Shown piece by piece: positions 1 to 7,728 of a DNA stretch of 33,287 nucleotides (the first letter of the stretch is position 1; each line of letters starts with the position of its first letter). The notes under the pieces are model-generated. The model was not told where the DNA came from. It was given only the letters and a program-made list of their open reading frames with translations, and made no database searches. The stretch spans positions 1-33,287 of the forward strand of contig NZER01000108.1 of assembly GCA_002690445.1 (NCBI GenBank), in the 5' to 3' direction. Made by a program: the position numbers and the translations under genes. Source of the DNA: Candidatus Pacearchaeota archaeon. Lineage in GTDB: Archaea > Nanoarchaeota > Nanoarchaeia > Pacearchaeales > GW2011-AR1.

Positions 1-257
1 CCAGCTGCAGCTGCTTGACCAGAAGCCGCATTGCCGCCACCACCCGGCGGGTTACTTACGCTTGGTGTGCTTGATGCGCGGAACACTGGCACTCCACGGA
101 GATTTGCCGGCGGCGGCGAGGTAATGGGAGCGTTGTCATTCGACTCGGACGGCGGCGTTGAGCCTATTCCGGTGTCAGCTCCGGTCGATTGGAAGGCGGC
201 GGCGCGAAAAGTATTGCCGCCTCGGAACCTGGTTCCAGCGAAGGCATTCTCAGGCAT
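1..257 (-). CDS. Partial Pro/Gly/Ala-rich protein, continues past left edge
   Basis: This reading frame starts with ATG at 257 and stays open to position 1, giving at least 85 residues beginning MPENAFAGTRFRGG. It is low-complexity and rich in Pro, Gly, Ala, Ser and Thr, with a PPGGGGNAAS-type stretch near the window edge. A GAGGA ribosome-binding sequence lies about nine bases upstream, and the start is three bases after the stop of the preceding 115-aa gene, so the two are co-transcribed. The function is not recognisable. Its place after the gp10-like hub suggests a virion component or linker (inference). The C-terminus is missing. Confidence 0.65.
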   Translation of the reverse strand, partial: MPENAFAGTRFRGGNTFRAAAFQSTGADTGIGSTPPSESNDNAPITSPPPANLRGVPVFRASSTPSVSNPPGGGGNAASGQAAAA

Positions 258-259
258 AA

Positions 260-607
260 TTAGGAATCCTCTTCAAAAGCGGCGACGACTTCGTTTATTT
301 TGTCTTTCAGCTCCGTCACATCGACAACCTGGACACATCGGCCATCCAGAGCCGCAATGACCTCATTCACCTTCGCCTGGATATTTTGAACCTCGGCTTG
401 CGTCGGCGGATTGGTGATCGATTGCGAGAGCGCCGTCACGCCCGACAAATCCTCGCCATATGTCGTGCTGATCTGCCCAGCGGCGGCGATGGTGTTGAAC
501 GGTTCAATGAACTGAGTTTTGAGAGCGTTGAAGATCTCCCACAGGTAATTCACCGCGGCCGAGAGGTCGGGGATCATCCGGGGCGGCTCGGTGAGGCGAA
601 TTGCCAT
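260..607 (-). CDS. Hypothetical 115-aa structural-region protein
   Basis: A 115-residue, largely alpha-helical, acidic protein directly downstream of the tail-hub gene (its start follows that gene's stop without a gap). Residues about 65-113 (from PTQAEVQNIQAKVNEVIAAL onward) have spaced hydrophobic residues typical of a helical bundle or short coiled coil. There are no catalytic motifs, signal peptide or membrane segment. Context points to a small virion or assembly protein. I do not recognise the family. Confidence 0.75.
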   Translation of the reverse strand: MAIRLTEPPRMIPDLSAAVNYLWEIFNALKTQFIEPFNTIAAAGQISTTYGEDLSGVTALSQSITNPPTQAEVQNIQAKVNEVIAALDGRCVQVVDVTELKDKINEVVAAFEEDS

Positions 608-2020
608 CTAATTCTCCATCGGCGAAACCTGGGCCGACATAGAGGCGAGCTCAACGGGACAGTCATCGGTAACTCGATATTCAAACTGGTGCGTGTGGCC
701 CGAAGCGAAAGCGCCGAAACGGATCGTCATGTCGCGCTCGCCGGCGGTGCCCAGGCTCTTAGTGATCCAATTGCCGAAGCCGCGATTATCGTGGTTGCAG
801 CGCAGCTGGATCTTGGGAGCCGTGACGCCCTGAGCAACCGCGCCGCGCAAGAGCCGCATCTGCACGTTGTCGATTGAGCTCTCGCCCCACATATCCAGGT
901 GTGCCGTGCGGCCCATCATGCGCTGCACCACGCCGTCGTTGGTGTTGTTCGTGCGATCGAGCTTGTAAATGCGGCCCTCGCCGCCGACAAAGTTTTCGCC
1001 GCCCCATTCCCGCATATTGTGCGCCGACCAGCCAGGCCAGCGCCCGGGGATCTTGAGATCGTTGTCCCAGCCATAAAGCGAGCTCCACCGGCCGGAACGA
1101 TAATCAAACAGGAAGGTCAGCCCCTTGCCGCCGTAGGGTGTCGCCGCGTAAGGAATCTGCAGCAGAATGAATTTCTGACCTTCGGCGTGAAGTTTTACCG
1201 CCCAGGCGTCCTGCCAGTCCGTGATTTGCTCAAAATTCATCGATACGTCGTCGCTGGCGGGGTGCGACGTTTGTCCCGAGAACCTAACCCACTCCCGATC
1301 GCCGTTGATCGTCCAGGCGCCGTTATCGGCATTCACGAGCGTGTAGGGTGCGAGGACCCCTTCGCCGGTGGCCCAGCGCCGGAAAAACGGGGTGGTGCCG
1401 CTTGCAAGCGTCTCGAACTGCTCCACGCTGTCGATGCCGCAGAGAAGGACCTCCCGGAATGGCGTAATCATCATCGCATTCAGGTGATCCGGCTTGCCCT
1501 CGGCGGTGAAGAGATCGAGGGGCGCCCAGGATCTGAATAGCCCGGGCGAGGCATGGAAAAACCGGCCAGAACGCGGCTCGATCGCCAGGACATATCCGTC
1601 GATATATCCAACGTGGGTGCTGTTCGGGGCGTCTTCGCTGAGTACCTCGGTGGAATCATTGGCCAGGCGCAAGATAGGGCCGCCGGCGGCGAGCAGCAGT
1701 TCATCATCCGTCTTATCGAAAACAACCCGTTGGCCGCCCGAAAGCGGCACGCCGGTGACATCCGTCGAGTTGCCTGACTTGTCGATCTTGTAGATCCGCC
1801 CGTGATCGGTGGCGGCGATCATGTCGCCCTTCCAATCCCAGAGATATACGCGGCCTTCGCCAAACACCGAGAACTCGGTCAGCCCGGGGAATCGGGTTTG
1901 ACCATCGGCTTCGTTCACGAAAGCGTTTTCGATGGCCGCATTGGCAACTGTGAGCGCGTCTTCCTTGATATTGAGGAAGAGCTTTTCCCCGATCGGGACA
2001 TCGTGCCATTGCGCGGGCAT
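608..2020 (-). CDS. Tail hub / packaged-DNA stabilisation protein (P22 gp10-like)
   Basis: A 470-residue protein, nearly the length of phage P22 gp10 (about 472). The N-terminus has the family's pattern: a short lead, an AAIENAFVNEADGQTRFPGL-type segment (compare the 'pvNm...RsFPGi' region), then blade-like repeats with VYLWDWKGDM, GRIYKI and ILRLAND. The C-terminus (about residues 375-468) has the beta-sandwich pattern with MRLLRGAVAQ, IQLRCNHDNRG and FEYRVTDDCPVELASMSAQ. In P22 this protein plugs and stabilises the tail tube below the portal after packaging. It abuts the tailspike gene upstream, and its RBS is weak and embedded in that gene's end. The call rests on motif and length agreement, not on a database search. 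Confidence 0.8.
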   Translation of the reverse strand: MPAQWHDVPIGEKLFLNIKEDALTVANAAIENAFVNEADGQTRFPGLTEFSVFGEGRVYLWDWKGDMIAATDHGRIYKIDKSGNSTDVTGVPLSGGQRVVFDKTDDELLLAAGGPILRLANDSTEVLSEDAPNSTHVGYIDGYVLAIEPRSGRFFHASPGLFRSWAPLDLFTAEGKPDHLNAMMITPFREVLLCGIDSVEQFETLASGTTPFFRRWATGEGVLAPYTLVNADNGAWTINGDREWVRFSGQTSHPASDDVSMNFEQITDWQDAWAVKLHAEGQKFILLQIPYAATPYGGKGLTFLFDYRSGRWSSLYGWDNDLKIPGRWPGWSAHNMREWGGENFVGGEGRIYKLDRTNNTNDGVVQRMMGRTAHLDMWGESSIDNVQMRLLRGAVAQGVTAPKIQLRCNHDNRGFGNWITKSLGTAGERDMTIRFGAFASGHTHQFEYRVTDDCPVELASMSAQVSPMEN

Positions 2021-3892
2021 TTAGTCGTTTACCAGGATCTCGACTTCGCCCAGGAAGTCATGCGTCTCGCTCGCGGCGCCGGTGACTTGGAACTCGAACT
2101 CGCCGCCGTTGGCGACCCAAGCCGCGGCGAAGCCCGCCGTCGTCTCGTAATCAGTGCCGAGCGACTCGTTTGGCGCCGGCACCAGGGCGACATCGATGTC
2201 GGTGATGGTGCCATTCACGAGCGCCGATCCGCCGGCGACATCCGTGATCGTCTCGTTATTCTCGAACGTGCCGTCGACGCTCCGAAGCGTGAGGGTGCCG
2301 GTCGCGCCGCTGTCCGAATCCGCTTGAATCCGCGCCGTCGCCCCGGAGGTCCCGCCGGTGATGACATCGCCAACCGTGAAGTTGGCCGTCTGATTGTCAT
2401 AATCGAGCGTGGAGCCCGGCCTGTAGGCCCCGCATTGGATATGCCTGGCCGACCTGCCTATGCCGTTGACTTGCGTGCTGGTGACCCGCGCCTGCGCGAT
2501 GACGACGGCGCCAGGTGCGAGTTCAAGGGCCCAAACCTTTGTGGCAACGGCGTCCGTCGTCTGACCGGAGAAAATCCCCTCGTGAACGTCGCGGATCCGG
2601 ATAAACTTCTCGCCGTTGCCGCTGATCGTGACATCGGTGTCCTCGGTGCAATTCTTGAAGATGATGTTGTTGTCGGGGGTGGTGAGCGTGAAATCCACAT
2701 CCTTGATCTCGACGCTGTCGAAAATGACATCCTGGCAGGTGTCTTGGAAGGTGACCGCTCCGTCCTCGAAGGTTCCGCCGGCGATCGTCAGGCCAATGAT
2801 CGTGTTGAGCGCGATATTATCCGTATCGGAGTCGTTGAGCACCGCCAGCGATGTCGTGTTGCCAAACCAGAAGCAGTTGCGGAAGACCGTATATCGGGCG
2901 CCGTTGATTTTGACCGCCGTGCCGGTGTTATTTTGGATGCCGACGTTGAGGAAATCGTTGCCCAGGCAAAGCCTATCCTCGAAGGAGAGCTCGATGCCGG
3001 TCGTGGTGCAAAGATCGACGTTGCCGCCTTCCCATGAATTATTGCGCCAATCATCACCGTCCGCGCCGCCGCCGGCGTCGTCATCGCCGTGCAGCTTGGC
3101 GCCGACCGCGCAGTTGCTGATTGAGAGGCTGCCCCAAGTGCAACGTCGCCCGCCTTTGTAGTGCATCCCAACATCGAAGCGCTTGATCAGCACATCATCG
3201 AGATAGACTTCGTCATTGGCCTTGGAGAAGAGACCCACCGAAGAGCCGACCAGCGTCAGGCCATCGAGGGTGAGCTTGCCCAGGCCGGCGCGGTCGCCGC
3301 TGATGGTGATCACACTCTGAGCCTCTGAGCTCGTCAAGGTGGTGACCGCGCGCCCTTTACCGATTAGGCGAACACCCACTGAGAGTGAAAGGGTGGTGAT
3401 CGGAATCGTGCCGGCCGGCAGCAGAACGTCGCCACCGCCGTTGGCGGCCGCGATGCCGATCGCCGAGTTGATAGTTGCGGTGTTTGTCGACGAACTCGCG
3501 CCGATCGCGCCATAGTCCTCGGCGTTGATGACATCCGCGAAGTGATCGTCGACCGCTCGAGACGCGGATCCTCCCGTCGTCGTCACGACAGCATCGCTGG
3601 CATTCTCCGCGTCCAGGGTGACCAGCGGCAGGTGCTTCACGCCGGTCTGATCGCCCGAATTGATGTCGAGCTCATAATCGTCGTTCGTGTAAAGCGGAAC
3701 TGCCCACTTCCCGTAAGAGACGCCGGCAACGGTCTGCGTTTCCAACGTCTGAGGGTTCGCCGCGGCGGCGGTTAAGCCAACATCCGTGAAGACGCTGGCG
3801 AGGGTTGTCGTGCCGCCGACGTAGATGTAGACGAGCGCCAGAGGATAATCCGGCTTCCAAAGGTCAAACTCGGATATGCGTTGGACGGCCAT
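2021..3892 (-). CDS. Tailspike, pectate-lyase-type beta-helix
   Basis: A 623-residue receptor-binding protein. Residues about 15-95 (ALVYIYVGGTTTLASVFTDV, then a YTNDDYELDIN segment) resemble the N-terminal virion-attachment domain of podovirus tailspikes and fibres. At about residues 125-170 comes the signature of the pectate-lyase-3 / tailspike beta-helix superfamily: EDYGAIG, a TATINSAIGIAAANGGGDV repeat start, LLPAGTI and VRLIGKG. The central region is a run of short beta-strand rungs rich in Asn, Asp and Gly. Such proteins bind and often cleave surface polysaccharide; the substrate cannot be told from sequence. The gene is markedly GC-rich (41 of 60 bases at 3421-3480), unlike the early genes. 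Confidence 0.85.
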   Translation of the reverse strand: MAVQRISEFDLWKPDYPLALVYIYVGGTTTLASVFTDVGLTAAAANPQTLETQTVAGVSYGKWAVPLYTNDDYELDINSGDQTGVKHLPLVTLDAENASDAVVTTTGGSASRAVDDHFADVINAEDYGAIGASSSTNTATINSAIGIAAANGGGDVLLPAGTIPITTLSLSVGVRLIGKGRAVTTLTSSEAQSVITISGDRAGLGKLTLDGLTLVGSSVGLFSKANDEVYLDDVLIKRFDVGMHYKGGRRCTWGSLSISNCAVGAKLHGDDDAGGGADGDDWRNNSWEGGNVDLCTTTGIELSFEDRLCLGNDFLNVGIQNNTGTAVKINGARYTVFRNCFWFGNTTSLAVLNDSDTDNIALNTIIGLTIAGGTFEDGAVTFQDTCQDVIFDSVEIKDVDFTLTTPDNNIIFKNCTEDTDVTISGNGEKFIRIRDVHEGIFSGQTTDAVATKVWALELAPGAVVIAQARVTSTQVNGIGRSARHIQCGAYRPGSTLDYDNQTANFTVGDVITGGTSGATARIQADSDSGATGTLTLRSVDGTFENNETITDVAGGSALVNGTITDIDVALVPAPNESLGTDYETTAGFAAAWVANGGEFEFQVTGAASETHDFLGEVEILVND

Positions 3893-3895
3893 AGG

Positions 3896-3946
3896 CTATT
3901 TCCCCTTGCGTCGTCGAGTATTGAAGTAGCCTCTTGTCTTTGTCAC
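3896..3946 (-). CDS. Possible 16-aa basic peptide between structural genes
   Basis: A GTG-initiated frame whose start overlaps the stop of the preceding 65-aa gene (GTGA) and which ends four bases before the tailspike start. It encodes MTKTRGYFNTRRRKGK, a strongly basic peptide with 6 Arg/Lys in the last 6-7 positions. It would fill the only gap between two tightly packed genes and could serve for translational coupling. It is too short to be sure it is translated. Confidence 0.25.
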   Translation of the reverse strand: MTKTRGYFNTRRRKGK

Positions 3947-4140
3947 GGCGCCTTTGTGGCGGCGATCAATCGCTCACGCTCTGCGTGCATCAGATTCGCC
4001 TGGCGCGACATCTCAGTTTTTAAGACGGATTGTTCAAGCTCGCCGATGCGCGCCGCCCGCGCCGCGAGCTCGGCGTTGAGGTCGACGAGCGCGATCGCCT
4101 GGCTGCCGATCGTCTGGCGGTAGATATCGAGTTTTTCCAT
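3943..4140 (-). CDS. Small coiled-coil protein (65 aa)
   Basis: A 65-residue helical protein, MEKLDIYRQTIGSQ at the start, with an LNAELAARAARIGELEQSV heptad-like segment predicting a coiled coil. I place the start at the ATG at 4140 because AAGGA lies six bases upstream; a TTG at 4146 would add two residues and overlap the preceding stop. It sits between two structural-region genes. The function is unknown; candidates are a fibre chaperone or minor virion protein (inference). Confidence 0.7.
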   Translation of the reverse strand: MEKLDIYRQTIGSQAIALVDLNAELAARAARIGELEQSVLKTEMSRQANLMHAERERLIAATKAP

Positions 4141-4142
4141 CT

Positions 4143-4466
4143 TCAATCCTTCGGTTCTGGAAGCGCGTCAACCTCTGCTTGAACCACATCGATCTCACCC
4201 TCGATGACCACAAGCTCAGCCCTTAGCTCTGCCTCATGTGCCTTGACGGATTCGACCTCCTGGGGCGACCACAGCCCCATTTCCTCCCACCGCAGACCTT
4301 GAGAACCGGCCCAACCCCGGAGGGCGTGGCGCACATTGGCCGATACCTGATGCTTTCGGCTGGCAGCGGTTGCGCGCCCGCCGAAGCGATGGTCGACGTC
4401 TTTCTCCGGCTTGTCGCTGATGACGGATTGCCGGAGGTGCGCTTTGTTTTCGGCGGTTAAGGTCAT
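4143..4466 (-). CDS. Hypothetical 107-aa protein, tail-fibre neighbour
   Basis: A 107-residue protein that starts inside the last codons of the tail-fibre gene (four-base overlap) and ends just before the 65-aa coiled-coil gene. The first half is basic (RFGGRATAASRKHQVSANVR). The second half (residues about 70-102) is an acidic helix with a repeated VxxxExEIDVVQAEVDAL pattern, probably a coiled coil. A fibre-associated, assembly or attachment role is plausible from position only. No family recognised. Confidence 0.7.
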   Translation of the reverse strand: MTLTAENKAHLRQSVISDKPEKDVDHRFGGRATAASRKHQVSANVRHALRGWAGSQGLRWEEMGLWSPQEVESVKAHEAELRAELVVIEGEIDVVQAEVDALPEPKD

Positions 4467-5878
4467 TTCAAGTACCCCATGAAGGTCATCGCAACGCGGT
4501 CGTTTGAGTTGGGCAGGTTGGTGGTGTTAACATTAAAGGCGGCGCCGTTCAGGTCTTTGACCTGGACCTCAAGGCGGTAAATTGTCGTGCCGTTAACGTC
4601 CCGACTGGCGAAACCAGGGCGGAAGCAAATAGCTGTGCCGTTGGTGTCGAACGCGCCCCAATCCGCGACATGCAGCTCTTGACCATCGGTTTGGGCGGCT
4701 ACATCGAAAATTATGATATTGGCCGATGCCGATGATATTTTTGCGCCATAGGCAAAAGCAGTCGAGGCATCCGTGCCGGTGGGTGTGGTTTGAGCTGTGC
4801 TGCTGGCGGCGATGATCTTTTCAATCCAATCGCCGCCGCTGGCCCCGCTGCCGGGCTGACCGATATAGTGCTTAATTGCGCCGCCTACGTTCTGAAACGT
4901 CGCCTCGAAGCATTGCAGTTTCGCGCCCCGGATGGTCATGGAGTTGGCTTCCAAATCCTCGCCGCTCAACGCAGATACAATATCTGCCCCGGTCTGATCT
5001 GCCGTCGCGGCAGCCTCAATACCATCGAGCTTGGTCTCGTCAGCGGTGGTGAAGGATGCTGTGGTGGCGTCCAGAACAGCGCTGTGCGCCTGCACATCGG
5101 AGCCGATAGCGACGCCGATAGAGGTTCGCAGGGTGGCGCCCGATTCAGCAACTGGGTCTGTGGTGCCATCGCCGACAATCATCTCACCATCGGCCAGGAC
5201 AGCCAGGGCTGTGATCGCCCCCGCGCCACTGCCTACCAGCAAGCCGCCGTCCGTGAGTGTCGAAACCCCGGTGCCGCCATCCGCCACGGCAAGATCGGTG
5301 ATGCCGGTGATACTGCCAGCCGTGATCGTGACAGGAGGCGTGATGACAAAACCACCCGAGGAGATATCCAACTGGGTTGTCATCGTGCCCGCCACAACTG
5401 TTTGCAACAGCAGGGTGCCATCTTCACTTGTCGAAGTAGGGTCATCAATTTGCCCAATAAGGCACGCGTATCTCTCTTGATTGCTGGCGCTATCCTCACC
5501 GTTGAAATCAACGCGACCAATAAAATCGCCCGCGGTGGGCGACGCACTATCGCGATGCGTAACAAGCAGCGGTCCCTGCGACGCACCGCCATCAGTAGAA
5601 ACTACTTGGACCCACCCCGCAGCCACGTCGAGCGCCTTTGTCCCTGCAACTGACACCCCAATATTATCCGCACCGATACGATAGATGCCTGTATTGGGAT
5701 CAGCTTGAAATGATGCGCCAGGAAGGGATACCGTACCAGCTGGTATACCACGAAATAGCTCTTGCATCGTGATACTTCGACTAGCAGCAGCATCTGTATC
5801 TGTGATCTCAAGCTGATCACCAACTGCCGTATTTGCGCCAGTCAATGCTGTTAGGTCGCTAATCTTGGTATTGGCCAA
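4463..5878 (-). CDS. Tail fibre protein
   Basis: A 471-residue fibre-type protein. Residues 1-45 (ANTKISDLTALTGANTAVGD, then SRSITMQELFRGIP) and the PNTGIYRIGADNIGVSVAG segment are typical of phage fibre N-termini and shaft starts. Residues about 195-265 carry shaft repeats of the VADGGTGVSTLTDGGLLVG and LADGEMIVGDGTTDPV type. The C-terminal 150 residues are a beta-rich probable receptor-binding domain. The start is a TTG at 5878, supported by GGAGG eight bases upstream; no better ATG exists. Base composition changes inside the gene: the part encoding about the first 80 residues is near 50% GC, the rest near 60% or more, as expected from recombination that kept the anchor and replaced the tip. 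Confidence 0.8.
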   Translation of the reverse strand: MANTKISDLTALTGANTAVGDQLEITDTDAAASRSITMQELFRGIPAGTVSLPGASFQADPNTGIYRIGADNIGVSVAGTKALDVAAGWVQVVSTDGGASQGPLLVTHRDSASPTAGDFIGRVDFNGEDSASNQERYACLIGQIDDPTSTSEDGTLLLQTVVAGTMTTQLDISSGGFVITPPVTITAGSITGITDLAVADGGTGVSTLTDGGLLVGSGAGAITALAVLADGEMIVGDGTTDPVAESGATLRTSIGVAIGSDVQAHSAVLDATTASFTTADETKLDGIEAAATADQTGADIVSALSGEDLEANSMTIRGAKLQCFEATFQNVGGAIKHYIGQPGSGASGGDWIEKIIAASSTAQTTPTGTDASTAFAYGAKISSASANIIIFDVAAQTDGQELHVADWGAFDTNGTAICFRPGFASRDVNGTTIYRLEVQVKDLNGAAFNVNTTNLPNSNDRVAMTFMGYLK

Positions 5879-5882
5879 GAGT

Positions 5883-6212
5883 CTATCCTCCGTACCATGC
5901 GGCTGTTACTATACCGTTGCTGGCACTGATAACGCTGAATGATGTCAATCCGCCAATCGCGCGCACAGATGGATTTAGCTCCACACCTGTTCCATCAGAC
6001 ACATCTCCCGCCGGTACCGCAGCGGTTTCTCCATGCCAATCTACATAGAAGTCAACATTGCTGGCTAAGACAACAACTGTTGCATCTGTTGGCACTGTGA
6101 AAGTCTCTGCAACTGTTGCTGCGATAACCTTATGGTCAACATGCGCTGATCGGTTGATTGCATCTGTTATTTGTCCATGCCTTTTGTAGTGCATAAAAGG
6201 TGTTACTGCCAT
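5883..6212 (-). CDS. Hypothetical virion-region protein (109 aa)
   Basis: A 109-residue, beta-rich protein (FTVPTDATVVVLASNVDFYV, then AIGGLTSFSVIS). It resembles the small all-beta decoration or fibre-base proteins often found beside tail genes, but I do not recognise the family. ATG at 6212 follows AGGAGAAAGAGA, a good ribosome-binding site. It ends four bases before the TTG start of the tail fibre, so the two are probably translated together. It keeps the lower GC content of the early region. Confidence 0.7.
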   Translation of the reverse strand: MAVTPFMHYKRHGQITDAINRSAHVDHKVIAATVAETFTVPTDATVVVLASNVDFYVDWHGETAAVPAGDVSDGTGVELNPSVRAIGGLTSFSVISASNGIVTAAWYGG

Positions 6213-6234
6213 TCTCTTTCTCCTATTTATAAAG

Positions 6235-6354
6235 CTAAAAGCCTACACCCATACTTGCGAGAGAGCCTGCTAGAGGATTGGCGGCGACAGCAAGAAGCGC
6301 TAGAGCATCCTCGAAGCCGCGCGTATTACGGGGAGATGCTGTGAGTTTTGCCAT
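6235..6354 (-). CDS. Small 39-aa protein overlapping the terminase-like gene
   Basis: A short frame starting ATG at 6354 inside the last 29 bases of the HTH/terminase-like gene and ending 22 bases before the next gene's start. It encodes MAKLTASPRNTRGFEDALAL followed by a hydrophobic Ala/Gly/Leu-rich tail (LAVAANPLAGSLASMGVGF). It fills what would otherwise be a 113-base gap. A purine-rich GAAAGAAG lies upstream. The tail could be a membrane-active or virion-assembly segment; the role is unknown. Confidence 0.5.
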   Translation of the reverse strand: MAKLTASPRNTRGFEDALALLAVAANPLAGSLASMGVGF

Positions 6355-6928
6355 AGCTAATCTTCTTTCTCTCTTCTGTCATGGTGACGCGAGTGCCATC
6401 TTCGCGCACAACTTCCAAGGCACGTTTGATAACATCTTCTGCAGAGTCAGGCTCTGTAGTACCAGCCTTCTGGTTCATATCGATTGCAATCTTGGCCGCT
6501 GCCAATCGGGTTTTACTGTCTCCACTGTCGATAATATCCGAGACCGTCTCGACAGCTCTTAGGAGCATACCCTTTGACTTTTCATCTGCCTTCTCGAGAT
6601 TTACAAGTACATGCGTTTCTATGTACTCTTTAACTATGGGTTCATGCAGAAGGGTACTGATCCAACTAGGAGTAGCTCCTGTCAATACAGCTATAGTAGC
6701 GTTAGACAGACCCGCAGCGTGCATGTTGGCTATGGTACAATGCTTAGTGCGCATCTTTTGCAATCTCGCGCGGCGTCCCTTACCATTGAATTGATATCCT
6801 CTATTCCTACCATTCTGCACAGCTGGATGACGATCAGCATCTTTTACAGCTTCAATAGCAGCATCGACAGTATGCTCGTCGTGGCCACGCATAACTGCGA
6901 TGAGGTCTTCCGCTGTGAGATCAGTCAT
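6326..6928 (-). CDS. HTH protein, terminase small-subunit-like
   Basis: A 200-residue protein with a basic segment at about 45-62 (RNRGYQFNGKGRRARLQKMR). A helix-turn-helix at about 70-95 follows (AAGLSNATIAVLTGATPSWI), and after it a long helical region (about 100-180) with ADEKSKGMLLRAVETVSDII and AAKIAIDMNQ. HTH followed by a helical oligomerisation domain is the layout of phage small terminases, which recognise the packaging site. Standing near the head of the late operon fits, but the large subunit is not next to it, so a transcriptional regulator remains possible. Its ATG overlaps the end of the 56-aa gene. Confidence 0.5.
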   Translation of the reverse strand: MTDLTAEDLIAVMRGHDEHTVDAAIEAVKDADRHPAVQNGRNRGYQFNGKGRRARLQKMRTKHCTIANMHAAGLSNATIAVLTGATPSWISTLLHEPIVKEYIETHVLVNLEKADEKSKGMLLRAVETVSDIIDSGDSKTRLAAAKIAIDMNQKAGTTEPDSAEDVIKRALEVVREDGTRVTMTEERKKISYGKTHSISP

Positions 6929-7091
6929 CTTTGATATCTCCAGGATCGGGCTTTAACTCAACAATAGCATTGTCTTGCTGAGCTTCTTTATTAATAAACG
7001 CGCGCATTTGACGCCGCCTCTCGAGAACCTCGGAAGACAGCTTGTTATCGTCCCATAGATCAGTAATCGAAATAACTTCCGCGCCGTTCAT
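6921..7091 (-). CDS. Small acidic protein, first gene of leftward operon
   Basis: A 56-residue protein (MNGAEVISITDLWDDNKLSS, then ERRRQMRAFINKEAQQ) that ends acidic. AGGAGGG lies ten bases upstream of the ATG at 7091. It is the first gene after the leftward promoter at 7121-7149, and its stop overlaps the start of the terminase-like gene by eight bases, implying coupling. Function unknown; a packaging or late-regulation accessory is a guess from position. Confidence 0.6.
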   Translation of the reverse strand: MNGAEVISITDLWDDNKLSSEVLERRRQMRAFINKEAQQDNAIVELKPDPGDIKDD

Positions 7092-7120
7092 AAGGGCGAA
7101 ACCCTCCTGTGATTGTGCTC

Positions 7121-7149
7121 ATCTTATAGGAGAAAAAACAAGATGTCAA
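7121..7149 (-). promoter_or_regulatory. Sigma-70-type promoter for leftward late operon
   Basis: Read on the minus strand, a perfect -35 TTGACA (7149-7144) is followed after 17 bases by TAAGAT (7126-7121); TATAAG starts two bases earlier. Transcription would start about 20 bases ahead of the first leftward gene at 7091. It is the only strong leftward promoter pattern in the divergent region. Being host-type, it implies that no phage RNA polymerase is needed. Confidence 0.6.
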
Positions 7150-7425
7150 CGCATAATATGGGATACCAGCCACTATGATACGAATATAAGAATATGAAGA
7201 ATTTATTCAATATCGAGGACGTCCTGTGAAAGGGGCGCGGCGCAAAAGGGGAGCGTCGTCAATAGTATGAGAATGAAAAATTAACTCTGTGTCGGAAACG
7301 AGCTCAAAACCTGGGCGGCACACCTGGGGGGGTACTCGCCGCTTTGGTTGCATTACATACGAGTTACTCACCTCCATCTTGCTGCGCTGCAACATGTTGG
7401 GCGCGGCGCAGCTTGGCCGCCCAGG

Positions 7426-7456
7426 GGAGACTCGTATAAATATTATACGGGTCTCC
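7426..7456. repeat. Inverted repeat, 14-bp arms, possible operator
   Basis: Left arm GGAGACTCGTATAA (7426-7439) and right arm TTATACGGGTCTCC (7443-7456) are complementary except for one base, with a three-base spacer. The AT-rich centre reads GTATAAATATTATAC, itself nearly symmetric. It lies between the two divergent transcription units, where a dimeric regulator would bind. It could also form an RNA hairpin, but no T-run follows on either strand. Confidence 0.5.
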
Positions 7457-7485
7457 TCTAATTGATCTTGGCGGATGTTACATTT

Positions 7486-7511
7486 ATCACGTTTCCGTGA
7501 TATCTCGTGAT
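7486..7511. promoter_or_regulatory. Cluster of ATCACG/CGTGAT hexamers, operator-like
   Basis: ATCACG (7486-7491) and CGTGAT (7496-7501) form an inverted repeat with a four-base spacer, and a third CGTGAT follows at 7506-7511. A further ATCACG occurs at 7629-7634 and ATCAC at 7638-7642. Evenly spaced half-sites upstream of the first early gene suggest a repressor or activator binding region. No regulator is identified. Confidence 0.35.
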
Positions 7512-7580
7512 GATATTGTTACCAATTTAGAATCATTCAAAGCTTGACATTGCCCTGAATCTATGAGACGTTTTTCCCAT

Positions 7581-7668
7581 GGTTCGAGGCGAACCCGTGT
7601 CGGCCAATAGTCATACGACGAAAGGCGTATCACGGGTATCACTTAGGACAGTATAGCGAATAGGCTAT
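7581..7668 (+). promoter_or_regulatory. Structured 5' leader of first early genes
   Basis: Three successive short hairpins can form in an RNA read rightward: GGTTCG/CGAACC (7581-7586 with 7590-7595), ATACG/CGTAT (7613-7617 with 7626-7630) and ATAGC/GCTAT (7653-7657 with 7664-7668). They lie just upstream of the gene at 7729. Such a leader could stabilise the mRNA or regulate its translation. No known riboswitch is recognisable. Confidence 0.3.
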
Positions 7669-7728
7669 GCCGAAGTGTCAAGCATACCGATTTGGTGGAT
7701 AGGCACAACGTGTTAGGAGCAATGGGCT

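Larger units (their letters stand above)
7150..7728. other. Divergent control region without a clear gene
   Basis: About 580 bases separating the leftward and rightward transcription units. It holds inverted repeats (listed separately), clustered ATCACG/CGTGAT hexamers and an isolated TTGACA at 7544-7549 with no good -10. The promoter for the first rightward genes should be here, but none matches the sigma-70 consensus well, so an activator, an extended element or another sigma factor may be involved (inference). Confidence 0.5.

Noticed and set aside
874..3161. Many long plus-strand and second minus-strand open frames across the GC-rich tail genes (for example 1802-3037 plus)
   Set aside because: They lie fully inside well-supported tail genes, have arginine-rich shadow composition and no matching RBS; high GC makes stop codons rare.
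7207..7395. Minus-strand frame of 62 codons in the divergent region
   Set aside because: Its starts are TTG or badly spaced from the GGAGGTGA sequence, no promoter or family is visible, and it overlaps control elements. It may be real but is not supported.
7581..7595. GGTTCGAGG-type stem-loop resembling a tRNA T-arm
   Set aside because: The loop does not fit TTCRANY with the right stem, and no acceptor or anticodon arms can be found around it; treated as a leader hairpin.
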